Positions 16,550-25,993 of a DNA stretch of 64,000 nt are shown piece after piece. The DNA lies in the NCBI GenBank assembly GCA_051657165.1, contig JBOFKD010000218.1, positions 10,448 through 74,447 of the forward strand, in the 5' to 3' direction. Within the stretch, counting starts at the first letter, position 1. The number at the start of each line of letters is the position of its first letter. The DNA comes from UBA7332 sp051657165 (GTDB taxonomy: Bacteria; Bacteroidota; Bacteroidia; Bacteroidales; UBA7332). The notes beneath the pieces are model-generated. The model saw only the letters and a program-made list of their open reading frames with translations. It did not search any database and was not told the DNA's origin. The position numbers and the translations under genes are program-made.

Positions 16550-19500
16550 TTAAATACCTAGTCTGAGAGTAAGTGTGAACTGTTTTGGCATTGGTGTTGC
16601 GACCCCTCCGCTATTAAAAAATTCAGGATCCTGTCCGTTTAATTTTTTGTCTGCATAAATCAGAAACAGATTTGTAGCCTGCAATTTGATCTGTAAGTTT
16701 TCTATCTTCACAGATGACAACCAATTCTTAGGAAAATCATACGTCAGAGATATTTCTTTCATACGAATGAAATCTCCTTTTGCAATACGTGCTGTCGAAT
16801 AATTATAGGCATTATAGGCATACGACAAATACGGATCGTTCCTGTTCTGACGACGGCTCGCAATAACCGGAACATCTGTGATTGATTCATCTCCCGGTAA
16901 GGTCCATCTGTTTTTGAATTCCTTTGGCAGAGCAGTCATATCTGTATATGAATTACTGAATACAGGATCCAGACGAACGACATTTCCAAATGAATAGGTC
17001 AGAAACAAATTCAAACGGAAGTTTTTATAACTGAGAACATTCCCGAACCCTCCGGTAATCGTTGGTTCTGATGGCCCTTCGTATTTAAGAAAATCCAGTT
17101 TATCAAACTCCTGAAAATTGATGGATGAAACAGTCAGATCTCCATTTTCGTTAATAAACGTAGGTAACCCTTCTTCATTCAGTCCCATAAATGGAATCGA
17201 AAAAATAGAGCGGTTAGAGTAGCCTTCTAATGCATAACCAACACCGGAGATTAAGTCTATAACCTTAGTTCTGGTATCCAGTCGTGTAATCTTATTTTTA
17301 ATTTTAGCAAAAGTCAGGTCCGTAGTCCAGGTAAAATCTTTTGTCACAATATTTTTAGTTGACAGTGTAGCTTCAAATCCTGAAGATTTCATACCTGCTA
17401 CATTCGCATATTTACCAATCACACCACCACAACCCTGTGTATATGCCATACCAATCAAATCATAATTATTCCGGGTGTAAGCATCAAATGATAAGTTTAT
17501 GCGATAATCCAATAATCCCAGATCAAAACCGGCATTAAATTCGTGCTTTTTCTCATAAGTAAGATCACTGTTTTCAATATCAACCAGATCTAGCCCCGAT
17601 TCTGCCACATTGGCGAATGGTCTCCATGGTGAATAAGGCTTAAATACAGGCTGGGCATTAGTTACGAATGCCGGCCCTCTGTCTCCGGTTAATGAATAAG
17701 ATGCTTTAACAGTAAGATGCGAAACCGGTGAATTTTCAGGAAACCATTTCTCCTGAGAAGCATTCCAGGCTCCTGCAATATTATATGTTGGCAACCATCT
17801 CGACTTACGGGATTTACCTAATTTATTTGTCCCTTCATAACGCCCTGTAAGATTTAAGGTATACAATCCCTTATAAGAATATGTCGCAGACGCGAAATAA
17901 GCAAGGCTTCTTACGTAGCTCCACAGATTGCCGTAGTAATTTGAATTCTCTTCTTTTTGTTGTTTAAATAACTCATGATTAATAAACGGGATTCCTCCAT
18001 TCTCATACAGGAAGCCCCATCCCTGAAAGTTAACCGCATTCCGATCCAGAGAATTAGATTCAATACCTCCGAAGAAATTCACAATATGTTTTTCTTCATT
18101 GAATGCATTATTATAAGAGACTGTACCACGGAAGTCATACTGTTTTACACTATAATCATTTCTATAATAGATACCACCTTTCGGAAGAATCGTTTCAGGC
18201 AGAGCATTTGGATCATCCGGATTTGTATAGAGATAAGGATTCATATCGCGGATGGTTGCATTTTCCGGCATCACTCCGGCACGAAAGGCTTCGGCCTGAT
18301 TCGAATGATCTTTTACAAAATGCTCCTGAACGGATGACTGGTAACGCATAGCTGCCAATCCACTAAGTTCCAGCCCCTGAATAATCTTCCATGTTGCTTC
18401 GGCCTGAAACTTGAGATCAGTTACATTCAAATCTATATAATTGTTATCAAGCTCATTGAAGATATTGAACGGTGCAAAGTTTCGGGTGTAGGTTTGATCC
18501 GGCTCCATAGTTCTCGAAGTATTCAGCGCATAGCTATAAGGATTTATATCGAAACTTCGTTTTACGGCTCCACTCACAACATCTACCTCCTGACTCAATG
18601 TTCCGGGAGCTGTCTGCTGACGATAAGATCCGTTTGTAAGTAAACTTACCTTCAGTGCTTTTGATATATGGTAAGTTGCATTAGCGTTTGCAGTGTATCT
18701 TTTTACGGAACTGGCTTTCGTCCAGCCCGGATCATCCATAAATGAAAGAGAAGCATAAAGCTGAGCTTTTTCGGTACCACTTGATATACTGACTGCATGA
18801 TTCATCGTAAATGTCTGACGAAACAATAAGTCAAACCAGTCTGTGTTACGAAATTCAGCATCCCGCAGATAGCCATTTATAGCCTGAGGAGTATTGGCAA
18901 GTCCATATAACCCGCTACTAGTATTATATTGATCTATCAATTGATACATTTTTCCATAAATACCTGAACTGGAAGAGTTAGCAAGACTGGCAAACTCAAG
19001 CCATCCTTTAGCTTCCATTTCTTTGTAAATCCCCATTTGTTCCTGAGAATTACAAATATTAAAATTGGAATAGTGGGGCTTCATCCTAGTAGAAAACTCA
19101 CCAGTATAGCTTAGTTTACTTGAGCCGGCCTTACCTCTTTTTGTAGTAACTACGATTACACCTGCCATTGCACGTGCTCCGTATATGGAGGTAGCAGAAC
19201 CATCTTTAAGGATCTGAAAGCTCTCGATATCATCTGCATTTAGTCCGGCAATTGCTGAAGATATTAATGTTACAGCATCACCAGAAGAAAGCTGATCACT
19301 GGATACATCTACAGCATCTTCAACAACTACACCGTCCACAACCCATAATGGTTTTGAACTACCATAAATAGACGTAGCTCCTCTTACCCGTATTTTAGGC
19401 GCAGTACCGAAAGTTCCCGATACATTCTGGATAGACACACCGGCAGCTTTTCCCTCTAACGAACGGCTCACATCAGCAACGCCATCCAGCTTTGCCTGGC

Positions 19501-19882
19501 CCGCCTCGAGTTTAGTGGTCGCCCCGGTAAATAAACGTTTGTCCATCTTTTGCATGCCGGTTACAACAACCTCCTGTATCTGTTCTGTTTCAGGCTGCAA
19601 TACAATTCTCATATTTGCTTTCGGAGCAATGTCCTGTGCCTTTAATCCAATGAATGAGATTGTTAGAAGTTTTGAGTTTTCAGGTATTTTGAAAGAAAAC
19701 TTCCCGTCCATATCAGTAGTCGTACCAATTGACGGACTACCTTTCACGATTATGGAAGCACCAATAACCGGTTCCTGATCCTCGGCAGATATTACTACTC
19801 CGGACACTTGAGTCTGTTGTGCATATACAGATGCAAAACAGAAGAAGAGAATAATTGGAAAGAGATGTAAAAAATGTTTCAT
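16550..19882 (-). CDS. SusC/RagA-family TonB-dependent outer-membrane transporter
   Basis: 1110 residues. Signal peptide ending VYAQ; CarboxypepD_reg-like domain (about 25-95, VSGVVISAEDQEPVIGASIIVKG); linker with QEVVVTGM (TonB-box region); plug domain with KIRVRGATSIYGSSKPLWVVDGVVV and SATSIYGARAMAGVIVVTTKRG; then the 22-strand barrel ending in a short beta-strand, FTLTLRLGI. It transports the ligand captured by the adjacent SusD using TonB/ExbBD energy. First gene of a five-gene operon, with a long upstream region and a candidate -7 element at 20304-20311. Confidence 0.96.
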   Translation of the reverse strand: MKHFLHLFPIILFFCFASVYAQQTQVSGVVISAEDQEPVIGASIIVKGSPSIGTTTDMDGKFSFKIPENSKLLTISFIGLKAQDIAPKANMRIVLQPETEQIQEVVVTGMQKMDKRLFTGATTKLEAGQAKLDGVADVSRSLEGKAAGVSIQNVSGTFGTAPKIRVRGATSIYGSSKPLWVVDGVVVEDAVDVSSDQLSSGDAVTLISSAIAGLNADDIESFQILKDGSATSIYGARAMAGVIVVTTKRGKAGSSKLSYTGEFSTRMKPHYSNFNICNSQEQMGIYKEMEAKGWLEFASLANSSSSGIYGKMYQLIDQYNTSSGLYGLANTPQAINGYLRDAEFRNTDWFDLLFRQTFTMNHAVSISSGTEKAQLYASLSFMDDPGWTKASSVKRYTANANATYHISKALKVSLLTNGSYRQQTAPGTLSQEVDVVSGAVKRSFDINPYSYALNTSRTMEPDQTYTRNFAPFNIFNELDNNYIDLNVTDLKFQAEATWKIIQGLELSGLAAMRYQSSVQEHFVKDHSNQAEAFRAGVMPENATIRDMNPYLYTNPDDPNALPETILPKGGIYYRNDYSVKQYDFRGTVSYNNAFNEEKHIVNFFGGIESNSLDRNAVNFQGWGFLYENGGIPFINHELFKQQKEENSNYYGNLWSYVRSLAYFASATYSYKGLYTLNLTGRYEGTNKLGKSRKSRWLPTYNIAGAWNASQEKWFPENSPVSHLTVKASYSLTGDRGPAFVTNAQPVFKPYSPWRPFANVAESGLDLVDIENSDLTYEKKHEFNAGFDLGLLDYRINLSFDAYTRNNYDLIGMAYTQGCGGVIGKYANVAGMKSSGFEATLSTKNIVTKDFTWTTDLTFAKIKNKITRLDTRTKVIDLISGVGYALEGYSNRSIFSIPFMGLNEEGLPTFINENGDLTVSSINFQEFDKLDFLKYEGPSEPTITGGFGNVLSYKNFRLNLFLTYSFGNVVRLDPVFSNSYTDMTALPKEFKNRWTLPGDESITDVPVIASRRQNRNDPYLSYAYNAYNYSTARIAKGDFIRMKEISLTYDFPKNWLSSVKIENLQIKLQATNLFLIYADKKLNGQDPEFFNSGGVATPMPKQFTLTLRLGI

Positions 19883-20474
19883 AAGGTCTCCGTTATTAAA
19901 AAATTCTGTTTTAAATTCTTCTCTTAATCAGATTCACTTATGGGAACAGTAGCCCTACAGGTTTTTCATTGCTATTATAAAACCATTTACTTAGTTCCCC
20001 GGTATCTTAAAAAAATGACTGTAACCTACGGGTATAAAGCAGCGTAATATAGGCTGACCAGTTACCCGAAAAAATATGACTATAAATTAGAAAAAGGATT
20101 TTACGGAAAAATAAGAAGCTCTTAGTAAGAGATCCTGATATTCCGAAGGGAAAAGAATAGAAGATTTGAGTTTGCTATTATTAGACTATTCTTTATTTCT
20201 CCCTAAAAGAGAATTATAAATTAATACTTCTTTACACAAAAATCGAACACGCAAATTCTCTCAATACACGATTAAATATATCTTTTTGCTATAAGTTCAA
20301 CAGCAAAAGTATCATAATGTTTCATTAAAAAAAATTACACATTCTAATTAGTCAAAAAAAATGCCCGTAAAATAGACTTTTACGAGCATAAAATATGATA
20401 TAAAACATAATAATATATTTGATTTATTAAGATATAACAACAGATGGATTTAATTGGTCGTTATCCTGAGACAC
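19883..20474 (-). other. Leader and upstream region of the first susC
   Basis: AT-rich, no gene found on either strand. It contains the candidate promoter element at 20304-20311 and the ~410-nt leader that promoter would give. No clear riboswitch fold was recognised. Confidence 0.4.
20304..20311 (-). promoter_or_regulatory. Candidate -7 element for the first SusC operon
   Basis: The minus strand reads TACTTTTG, a perfect match to TAnnTTTG. No TTTG stands at the expected -33 position, only an A/T-rich stretch. It is about 420 bp upstream of susC. Confidence 0.35.
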
Positions 20475-20520
20475 AAAAAAAGGAATGTCCGGATGCTTTC
20501 ACATCCAGACATTCCTTTTC
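20475..20520 (-). terminator. Terminator of the PSD-family gene
   Basis: On the minus strand GGAATGTC pairs with GACATTCC, extended by GGATG/CATCC around a short loop, and is followed by a T-run. It lies 40 bp after the stop of the decarboxylase gene. Confidence 0.85.
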
Positions 20521-20560
20521 GTTAAATTAATTTATCTCAACAACTAGTCAATCTATAAGA

Positions 20561-21706
20561 TTATTTATTCATCGGATAAGCTTTAGCTACAGCAGTACCC
20601 ATTTTATAATGTACGCCCGGTTGAGCTGTAATACAAACATTACTTTGACGCTGGAATACCATTACGATATCTGAACCACCGAACTGGAAGTAAGAAATCT
20701 CATCTCCTTTCTGAAGAATCTGACCTTCTTCACAAGTCACAATTACCGATGAAACCTGAGCCATACCCATAGGTAAAATAGCAACCAAACCAATTTCAGA
20801 TTCAATAACTACTAATCCTCTTGTTTGCATAAACTCATAGCCTGGATTATCCGGTGCGTCAAACACACGTTTCATTTTTAATTTATTTTTTGCATTCGGA
20901 TCCGAAACTTCTTCAGGCTCAACTTCCAGATAAACTGTACCAGGAATGACTCTTGCTTCCAATACTTTACCACCTACAGGAGTATGTTCTCTGTGATAGT
21001 CAAATGTATTTAGGAAAGAGTGACACCAGATACCACCTTTGAATGCATCTTTGTATGGACTATCCTGAAGCAATTCTTCAATTTTCCATTGGATTCCTTT
21101 AATATCTACATGAGAATCTGCACGTACTTCCCATTGTCCGTCAAAAGTAGCATCAGCCGGAGAAACAATAACTGTCTGATCATTTATCGCAGCAATTGGT
21201 CTGTAACCCGGTTTCACGCGTCTTCCAAATAGCTGATTGTATGTTTTCCATCCGCCACGAGGTCTGTCATATTCATCCATATTGTAAATAGGAGAATCAT
21301 AGAATGATTTTTCTGACTCCGGTGTAAGTGATTCAGGAGTATCCATAAATGCACCAAACGCAGTTACATATTTAACCATCCAGGCAGAAAGCGGAGTTAG
21401 TTTTTGTTCTTTATCATGCGGTACAACTGCATTCTGCAATTCTTTAACAGGATCCATATCTAATAAAAAGTAAAATTTACAAACATGTTCGTAAACAACT
21501 TTTCCGGTTTCATTTTCTGCAGGTATCCATGTCAACTGTTTATCCAGCCAATCGTAATAGTCTTCCATGGTTTTGAAATCTGAAATTTCTTCAATATTAT
21601 ACGATTGTGCTTTTTTCAGAGCCTGATTAAATTTATCACTCCAGTTATTCGCTTTAATTAGGTCAATTAACTCCTGAACGACAGGAGCATGCTTTTTGGA
21701 ATTCAT
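20561..21706 (-). CDS. Pyruvoyl-dependent decarboxylase, PSD family with N-terminal PSDC domain
   Basis: 381 residues, no signal peptide. The C-terminal half is a phosphatidylserine-decarboxylase fold: FDYHREHTPVGGKV (about 235-248) carries the conserved His of the PSD charge-relay site, and FQFGGSDIVMVFQ holds the self-cleavage site, predicted at Ser345, which would leave a 37-residue alpha chain with the pyruvoyl group. The N-terminal ~150 residues resemble the PSDC domain found in soluble PSD relatives, including fungal L-tryptophan decarboxylases of the PsiD type. It lacks membrane segments and sits divergently beside a PLP decarboxylase and antiporter, so an amino-acid substrate is at least as likely as phosphatidylserine. 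Substrate not established. Confidence 0.8.
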   Translation of the reverse strand: MNSKKHAPVVQELIDLIKANNWSDKFNQALKKAQSYNIEEISDFKTMEDYYDWLDKQLTWIPAENETGKVVYEHVCKFYFLLDMDPVKELQNAVVPHDKEQKLTPLSAWMVKYVTAFGAFMDTPESLTPESEKSFYDSPIYNMDEYDRPRGGWKTYNQLFGRRVKPGYRPIAAINDQTVIVSPADATFDGQWEVRADSHVDIKGIQWKIEELLQDSPYKDAFKGGIWCHSFLNTFDYHREHTPVGGKVLEARVIPGTVYLEVEPEEVSDPNAKNKLKMKRVFDAPDNPGYEFMQTRGLVVIESEIGLVAILPMGMAQVSSVIVTCEEGQILQKGDEISYFQFGGSDIVMVFQRQSNVCITAQPGVHYKMGTAVAKAYPMNK

Positions 21707-22064
21707 AACAATTAAGGTTTAAATTAGTAATTTGAAATGCGTGCCGTACAAGCAACATACTTCAGTTTTCATGTCATTAAAAACCAATACACTCAGACAA
21801 TAGTTTAGTAATTTGCATTATTTTACATATAGTTAAATTTCACAAGTACATGAAAACACTTCGAAATCAAAAGTTGTTCAATTAACACATATCAACCTAC
21901 AAGTTAATTAATAATAATAATCGAAAGTAGGGCAATCCTTCTGAAACTCAGATTTGTTCTTTGAAGGTAAACAGAAAATCAGGGTGATTTTATAGATACA
22001 CAATCCTTTTATGTATTTATAAAATATAATCATCACACTATAATAAACCTTAATTGATTTCGTT
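21707..22064. other. Divergent intergenic region between two decarboxylase genes
   Basis: 358 bp, AT-rich, with no ORF of note. It must contain both promoters, but I found no clear TTTG/TAnnTTTG pair in either direction. Some short dyads are visible, none strong. Shared divergent control of the two decarboxylases is possible. Confidence 0.4.
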
Positions 22065-23825
22065 ATGAGTAAAAACATGAATTTTGGTGAAATCTGGAAA
22101 GATGGCCAAATCGTAGAGAATGCTCCAAAATGGGCTGCTTATCGTAAAATTCAAGTACAAGAATTCCCTTCACCTTTCCGGGGAACAGCAGACCCTCTTG
22201 CTGATTCAATTGCCAAAGCTGTTAAAAAAATGGATCAGCTAAAACCGGATGCAGCTACCGGAGGTCCAGTATTCTTAGGTACAGATCCTACATTAACTTA
22301 CACATATCCTGAAGTTAAAAACGTAAAAATGCCTCAAAAGGGAGAAAACATTGATCAGGTTATTGATGATGTTGTTAATCTTTTCCAGGGAGCACCGAAC
22401 TGGGGTAATCCGCTTACAATGTGTAACATCATCCCTCAATGTAATACAGCAGGGATCGTTGCATCAATGATTAGCCAGATATTTGCACCAAATATTCTTG
22501 AAGGTGAATATTCATATAATGTACACAAAGCCGAGCTTGAAACAGCTGGTATGATAGCTAATCTTATCGGTTGGGAACCAACCAAAGCGGGAGCTATTTA
22601 TACTTGGGGCGGTGGCGGATGCTGGACATACGCCGTAAAATATGGTTTGACACGTGTATTGCCGGATTCCCGTTACAAAGGTGTCAGAACAGATGCTAAA
22701 ATCTTGTGTTCTGAACAAGCTCACTACGCACAACAAAATGCTTCGGACTGGATGGGAGTTGGTATGGATAATGTAATCCGTATTAAAACAGACCCTGAAA
22801 CCAATCAAATGGACGTAAAAGATCTTGCCTATGTAATGAAAGATCTTACTTCCAGAGGTATTCCTGTTGCAACAGTTGTTTGTACGATGGGTACAACAGA
22901 TGCATGCGCATTTGACCCTGTAGGAAAAGTTCGCGAAGTTATGGATCAATATCCTAACCCTAAAGGTTTCGGGAAAGCTATTCTTTATTGCGACTGCGTA
23001 GTAGGATGGTCATGGATTACTTTCAAACATTATGATTTTGATAAAAATCCTCTTGGATTCTCCGAAAAAATACTTCCTGTGTTGAAACGCAATGCTGAGA
23101 TGTATAAAGATATTATCTATGCCGATGCTATTGGTATTGACTTCCATAAATTAGGTTTTGCACCATACGTAAGTAGCTGTTTCGTATATCAGAATGCAAA
23201 AGAATTTGAAGATTTGCACAGACGTGGCGAAGATGCTTATCTACAGGTGAGAACTCCTTACAACCCAATGTATTATACATGTGAGGTTTCTCGTACAAGT
23301 TCTGGTTCTTTAGCAGGATGGGCTACACTGAAATATTTCGGTATTGAAGGATTCCAGGCTATTATCGGTGGTATCGAAGAAGTTAAATACCACTTATATG
23401 ACTTGATCCAGAGACGTGATGATATGGCGATTGCCAATCCGGATGATACTGGATTCATTACTCTTTTCCGTCCTTACCCTAAAGGTGTGGATGCACGCAG
23501 ACAGTTTGAAGAAGAACTAAACGATCCGAACAAACGCTCTGAATTGATTAAACACAATCGCATCATCCATGCAATTGGAGACAAATTGTACGAATGGTAT
23601 CGCCAGGGTAAAACTATTAATGGTAAATACACTCCTTACTTAAGTTTCAGTACAGGATTCAGAACTACCAACTACAACAGAGATGAGCATGATGCGGAAG
23701 CTGTAATCTACGCTATTAAATCATTCCCTATGAATGTATTTATTACGCCGGAAGTTATGGATCATATGCTGGCTTGTGTAGAAGCTGCACGTGACGAAGT
23801 CATGAAAGAGTTCAATCAGATTTGA
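22065..23825 (+). CDS. PLP-dependent amino-acid decarboxylase (group II)
   Basis: 586 residues. The PLP lysine is Lys362 in GIDFHKLGFAPY, which resembles the DPHKMG-IPY context of bacterial tyrosine decarboxylases more than the SGHKFG of GadB. His220 (EQAHYAQQNA) should stack on the cofactor ring, and Asp310 (LYCDCVVGW) should contact the pyridine nitrogen. The length is close to the ~600-residue Lactobacillales tyrosine decarboxylases. It is 89 bp upstream of a GadC-like antiporter, the classic pairing for substrate/amine exchange that consumes protons and supports acid tolerance. Exact substrate (glutamate, aromatic amino acid or other) cannot be settled by reading alone. Confidence 0.85.
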   Translation: MSKNMNFGEIWKDGQIVENAPKWAAYRKIQVQEFPSPFRGTADPLADSIAKAVKKMDQLKPDAATGGPVFLGTDPTLTYTYPEVKNVKMPQKGENIDQVIDDVVNLFQGAPNWGNPLTMCNIIPQCNTAGIVASMISQIFAPNILEGEYSYNVHKAELETAGMIANLIGWEPTKAGAIYTWGGGGCWTYAVKYGLTRVLPDSRYKGVRTDAKILCSEQAHYAQQNASDWMGVGMDNVIRIKTDPETNQMDVKDLAYVMKDLTSRGIPVATVVCTMGTTDACAFDPVGKVREVMDQYPNPKGFGKAILYCDCVVGWSWITFKHYDFDKNPLGFSEKILPVLKRNAEMYKDIIYADAIGIDFHKLGFAPYVSSCFVYQNAKEFEDLHRRGEDAYLQVRTPYNPMYYTCEVSRTSSGSLAGWATLKYFGIEGFQAIIGGIEEVKYHLYDLIQRRDDMAIANPDDTGFITLFRPYPKGVDARRQFEEELNDPNKRSELIKHNRIIHAIGDKLYEWYRQGKTINGKYTPYLSFSTGFRTTNYNRDEHDAEAVIYAIKSFPMNVFITPEVMDHMLACVEAARDEVMKEFNQI

Positions 23826-23863
23826 TTCGGTTCGACTTACCTTTTGGATTCTAAATAATGAAT

Positions 23864-23894
23864 GAATGGTTTGCGCAATCCGCGCAAACCATTC
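23864..23894 (+). other. Perfect 13-bp hairpin between decarboxylase and antiporter
   Basis: GAATGGTTTGCGC and GCGCAAACCATTC flank a 5-nt loop AATCC. It lies 38 bp after the decarboxylase stop and 20 bp before the chosen antiporter start. No T-tract follows, so it may act as an mRNA processing or stability element, or as a partial attenuator, and not as a full terminator. Confidence 0.7.
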
Positions 23895-23914
23895 TTAAAC
23901 TAAAAATACATACT

Positions 23915-25462
23915 ATGGAATCAGAATCAACTCCTAATAAAAATAGTGGATCAAACACCGGCTTAAAAAAAACGGCAATGATCAGCGTAATGGCATTTGC
24001 CATTATGAACGTAACCACTATTGTAAGCTTAAGAGGTATGCCATCTCAGGCAGAGTATGGACTAACCTCTATTTTTTATTATCTGTTTGCTGCAATCGTA
24101 TTCCTTATTCCGGTATCGCTGGTAGCAGCCGAACTTGCATCCACATTCCCTAAAAAAGGAGGAGTGTTCCGTTGGGTAGGCGAAGCATTCGGTCCGCGCT
24201 GGGGATTTGCAGCTATATACTACCAGTGGCAAGCCGTAGTAATTTGGTTCCCGACCGTACTGATCTTTGCTGGGGTATCCTTAGCTTACATCTGGTGGCC
24301 TGAAAGTTTTGATGCCAGACTGGCAAGTAACAAATTATATATGATCGTTGTATTACTTGCCGTTTACTGGATCGCAACATTAAACACATTCCGTGGAATG
24401 AAATCTTCCTCTAAGCTAAGTACTTTAGGAGGGTTATTCGGAACAATTATACCGGGAGCAATATTAATCATACTGGCAATTGTATATCTGATGATGCACA
24501 AACCGGTATTCCTTCCTCTTGATAAACCATTCTTCCCGGATTTCACAGACTTCAACAATCTGGTACTTGCAGCAAGTATCTTCTTGTTCTTTGCCGGAAT
24601 GGAGATGCAGGCTGTACACGTGGAAGAAATGAGAAACCCAACCAGAAATTATCCGATTTCTATCCTGATTGCAACAGTAATCGTAATCGTGATCTTTGTA
24701 CTTTGTACTTTGGCTGTAGGTATTATTATTCCGGAGAAAGACATTAATCTGACTCAGACACTACTGATTGCCTACAGAGAGTTCTGGGCCTCTATCGGAG
24801 TGCCATGGATGGGTAATATCATGGCAATTATGCTGGCGTTTGGTGTATTGGGACAAGTTAGTGTGATCATTGCAGGTCCGTCAGCCGGTTTACTTTCTGT
24901 TGGTAAAGCAGGATTCCTGCCTCCTTCATTGCAGAAAACCAACAAAAACGGAATACAGGTGCCAATTCTTTTATTCCAGGGTATTTTTGTTACAGTTCTG
25001 ACTTTTGTAATGACCGTATTACCTTCTGTTCAATCAGCCTATCAGATTCTTGGACAGCTGGCTACAATTATATACCTGATCATGTATATCATCATGTACG
25101 TTGCAGCTCTTCAATTAAGAAGAACTCAGCCGAATAAGAAAAGACCATTCATGATTCCTGGTGGAAAAGCAGGTATCTGGATTGTTGGTATACTCGGATT
25201 GTTCGGGGCACTTGCTGCTACAATCGTCAGCTTTATACCTCCTGCACAAATCTCAACCGGTAGTCCGGCTGTATATGTAGGAATATTAATTCTGGGTACT
25301 GTTTTCTTTGGAGCTATCCCATTCATCATTTATGCATTCCACAAAAAAGAATGGAAAAGTAAAGATAATGATTTCGAACCATTCGACTGGGAAGTGGAAG
25401 GTCGTAGCCCGTTTGAGGTTTCAAAATTGAACGCAGACAATCAACCTGAAGCTAAAAAATAA
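23915..25462 (+). CDS. GadC-like amino acid/amine antiporter (APC family)
   Basis: 515 residues from the ATG at 23915. An in-frame ATG at 23858 would add 19 residues but falls partly in the perfect hairpin, and its extra peptide does not look conserved. About twelve membrane helices; the N-terminal SVMAFAIMNVTTIVSLRGMPSQAEYGLTSIFYY and FPKKGGVFRWVGEAFGPRWGF are typical of the glutamate:GABA antiporter branch of APC transporters. The polar C-terminal tail (about 460-515, acidic) may act like the C-plug that closes GadC at neutral pH. It would import the substrate and export the product of the upstream decarboxylase. Confidence 0.88.
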   Translation: MESESTPNKNSGSNTGLKKTAMISVMAFAIMNVTTIVSLRGMPSQAEYGLTSIFYYLFAAIVFLIPVSLVAAELASTFPKKGGVFRWVGEAFGPRWGFAAIYYQWQAVVIWFPTVLIFAGVSLAYIWWPESFDARLASNKLYMIVVLLAVYWIATLNTFRGMKSSSKLSTLGGLFGTIIPGAILIILAIVYLMMHKPVFLPLDKPFFPDFTDFNNLVLAASIFLFFAGMEMQAVHVEEMRNPTRNYPISILIATVIVIVIFVLCTLAVGIIIPEKDINLTQTLLIAYREFWASIGVPWMGNIMAIMLAFGVLGQVSVIIAGPSAGLLSVGKAGFLPPSLQKTNKNGIQVPILLFQGIFVTVLTFVMTVLPSVQSAYQILGQLATIIYLIMYIIMYVAALQLRRTQPNKKRPFMIPGGKAGIWIVGILGLFGALAATIVSFIPPAQISTGSPAVYVGILILGTVFFGAIPFIIYAFHKKEWKSKDNDFEPFDWEVEGRSPFEVSKLNADNQPEAKK

Positions 25463-25537
25463 CAGAAAGATTATCTTCCTTTTTCCGAGCTGACAATCAA
25501 ATCAATTGTTTCCGGAAACAGGTATAAAACTTATAAT

Positions 25538-25580
25538 AATCCATTAGACAGAGTAAGATCTGTTTAATGGATTTTTTTTG
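25538..25580 (+). terminator. Terminator of the decarboxylase-antiporter operon
   Basis: AATCCATT/AATGGATT plus GACAGA/TCTGT arms around a GTAAGA loop, followed by eight T residues. Confidence 0.88.
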
Positions 25581-25582
25581 TC

Positions 25583-25993
25583 TTAGGAGGAATTATTTTT
25601 TATATACGGATGGTTTAGTTACGGGATACGGTTGATTTACTTTTCCGCTCCGGACCGGATTTCTAAAGGATACCGTTGAACGAACTAAATCGCTTATACA
25701 CAGTGTTTAGTTGTCGGTTTATTCTTGCTAATATATGGGGTTAAGAGAGCAATGATATACGGTTGTTTTTTGAAGCGAAACAGAGGTTTTTATGAGTGCA
25801 TTTATTTGCTACTTGCAAATGAAAGTTTGCTACTTGCAAAACTTATTTTGCTACTTGCTAATTTCAGTTTGCTACTTGCAAACCAACATGATCATGCAGT
25901 TGGAAATTTGCTTAAGAGAAATTCGAAATTCTCTTAAGAGAAAATGGAAAACCACTTAAGAGAATCTCCCAAAGCTCTTAACTCTCTTCAAAA
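25583..25993 (+). repeat. Mosaic intergenic repeat, copy B (most complete)
   Basis: Left module 25583-25640 (GGATGGTTTAGTTAC, GATACGGTTGATTTAC) as in copies A and C, then a single divergent central unit CCGCTCCGGACCGG (25645-25658). The body to about 25800 aligns with copy C. A right array of four TTTGCTACTTGCAAA-like units follows at 25805, 25826, 25847 and 25868, an exact 21-bp period; each is a TTTGC-N5-GCAAA dyad (the third unit ends GCTAA). Then CTTAAGAGAA (25911-25920) pairs with TTCTCTTAAG (25929-25938), and CTTAAGAGAA recurs at 25954. It lies between convergent operons. An ORF reading through it is not credible as a gene. Confidence 0.85.

Noticed and set aside
25725..25937. Small ORF (70 codons) rich in LLLAN repeats
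   Set aside because: The Leu/Ala repeats are just the 21-bp DNA repeat read as codons; the copy at 63761 does not keep the same reading and no start signal is present.
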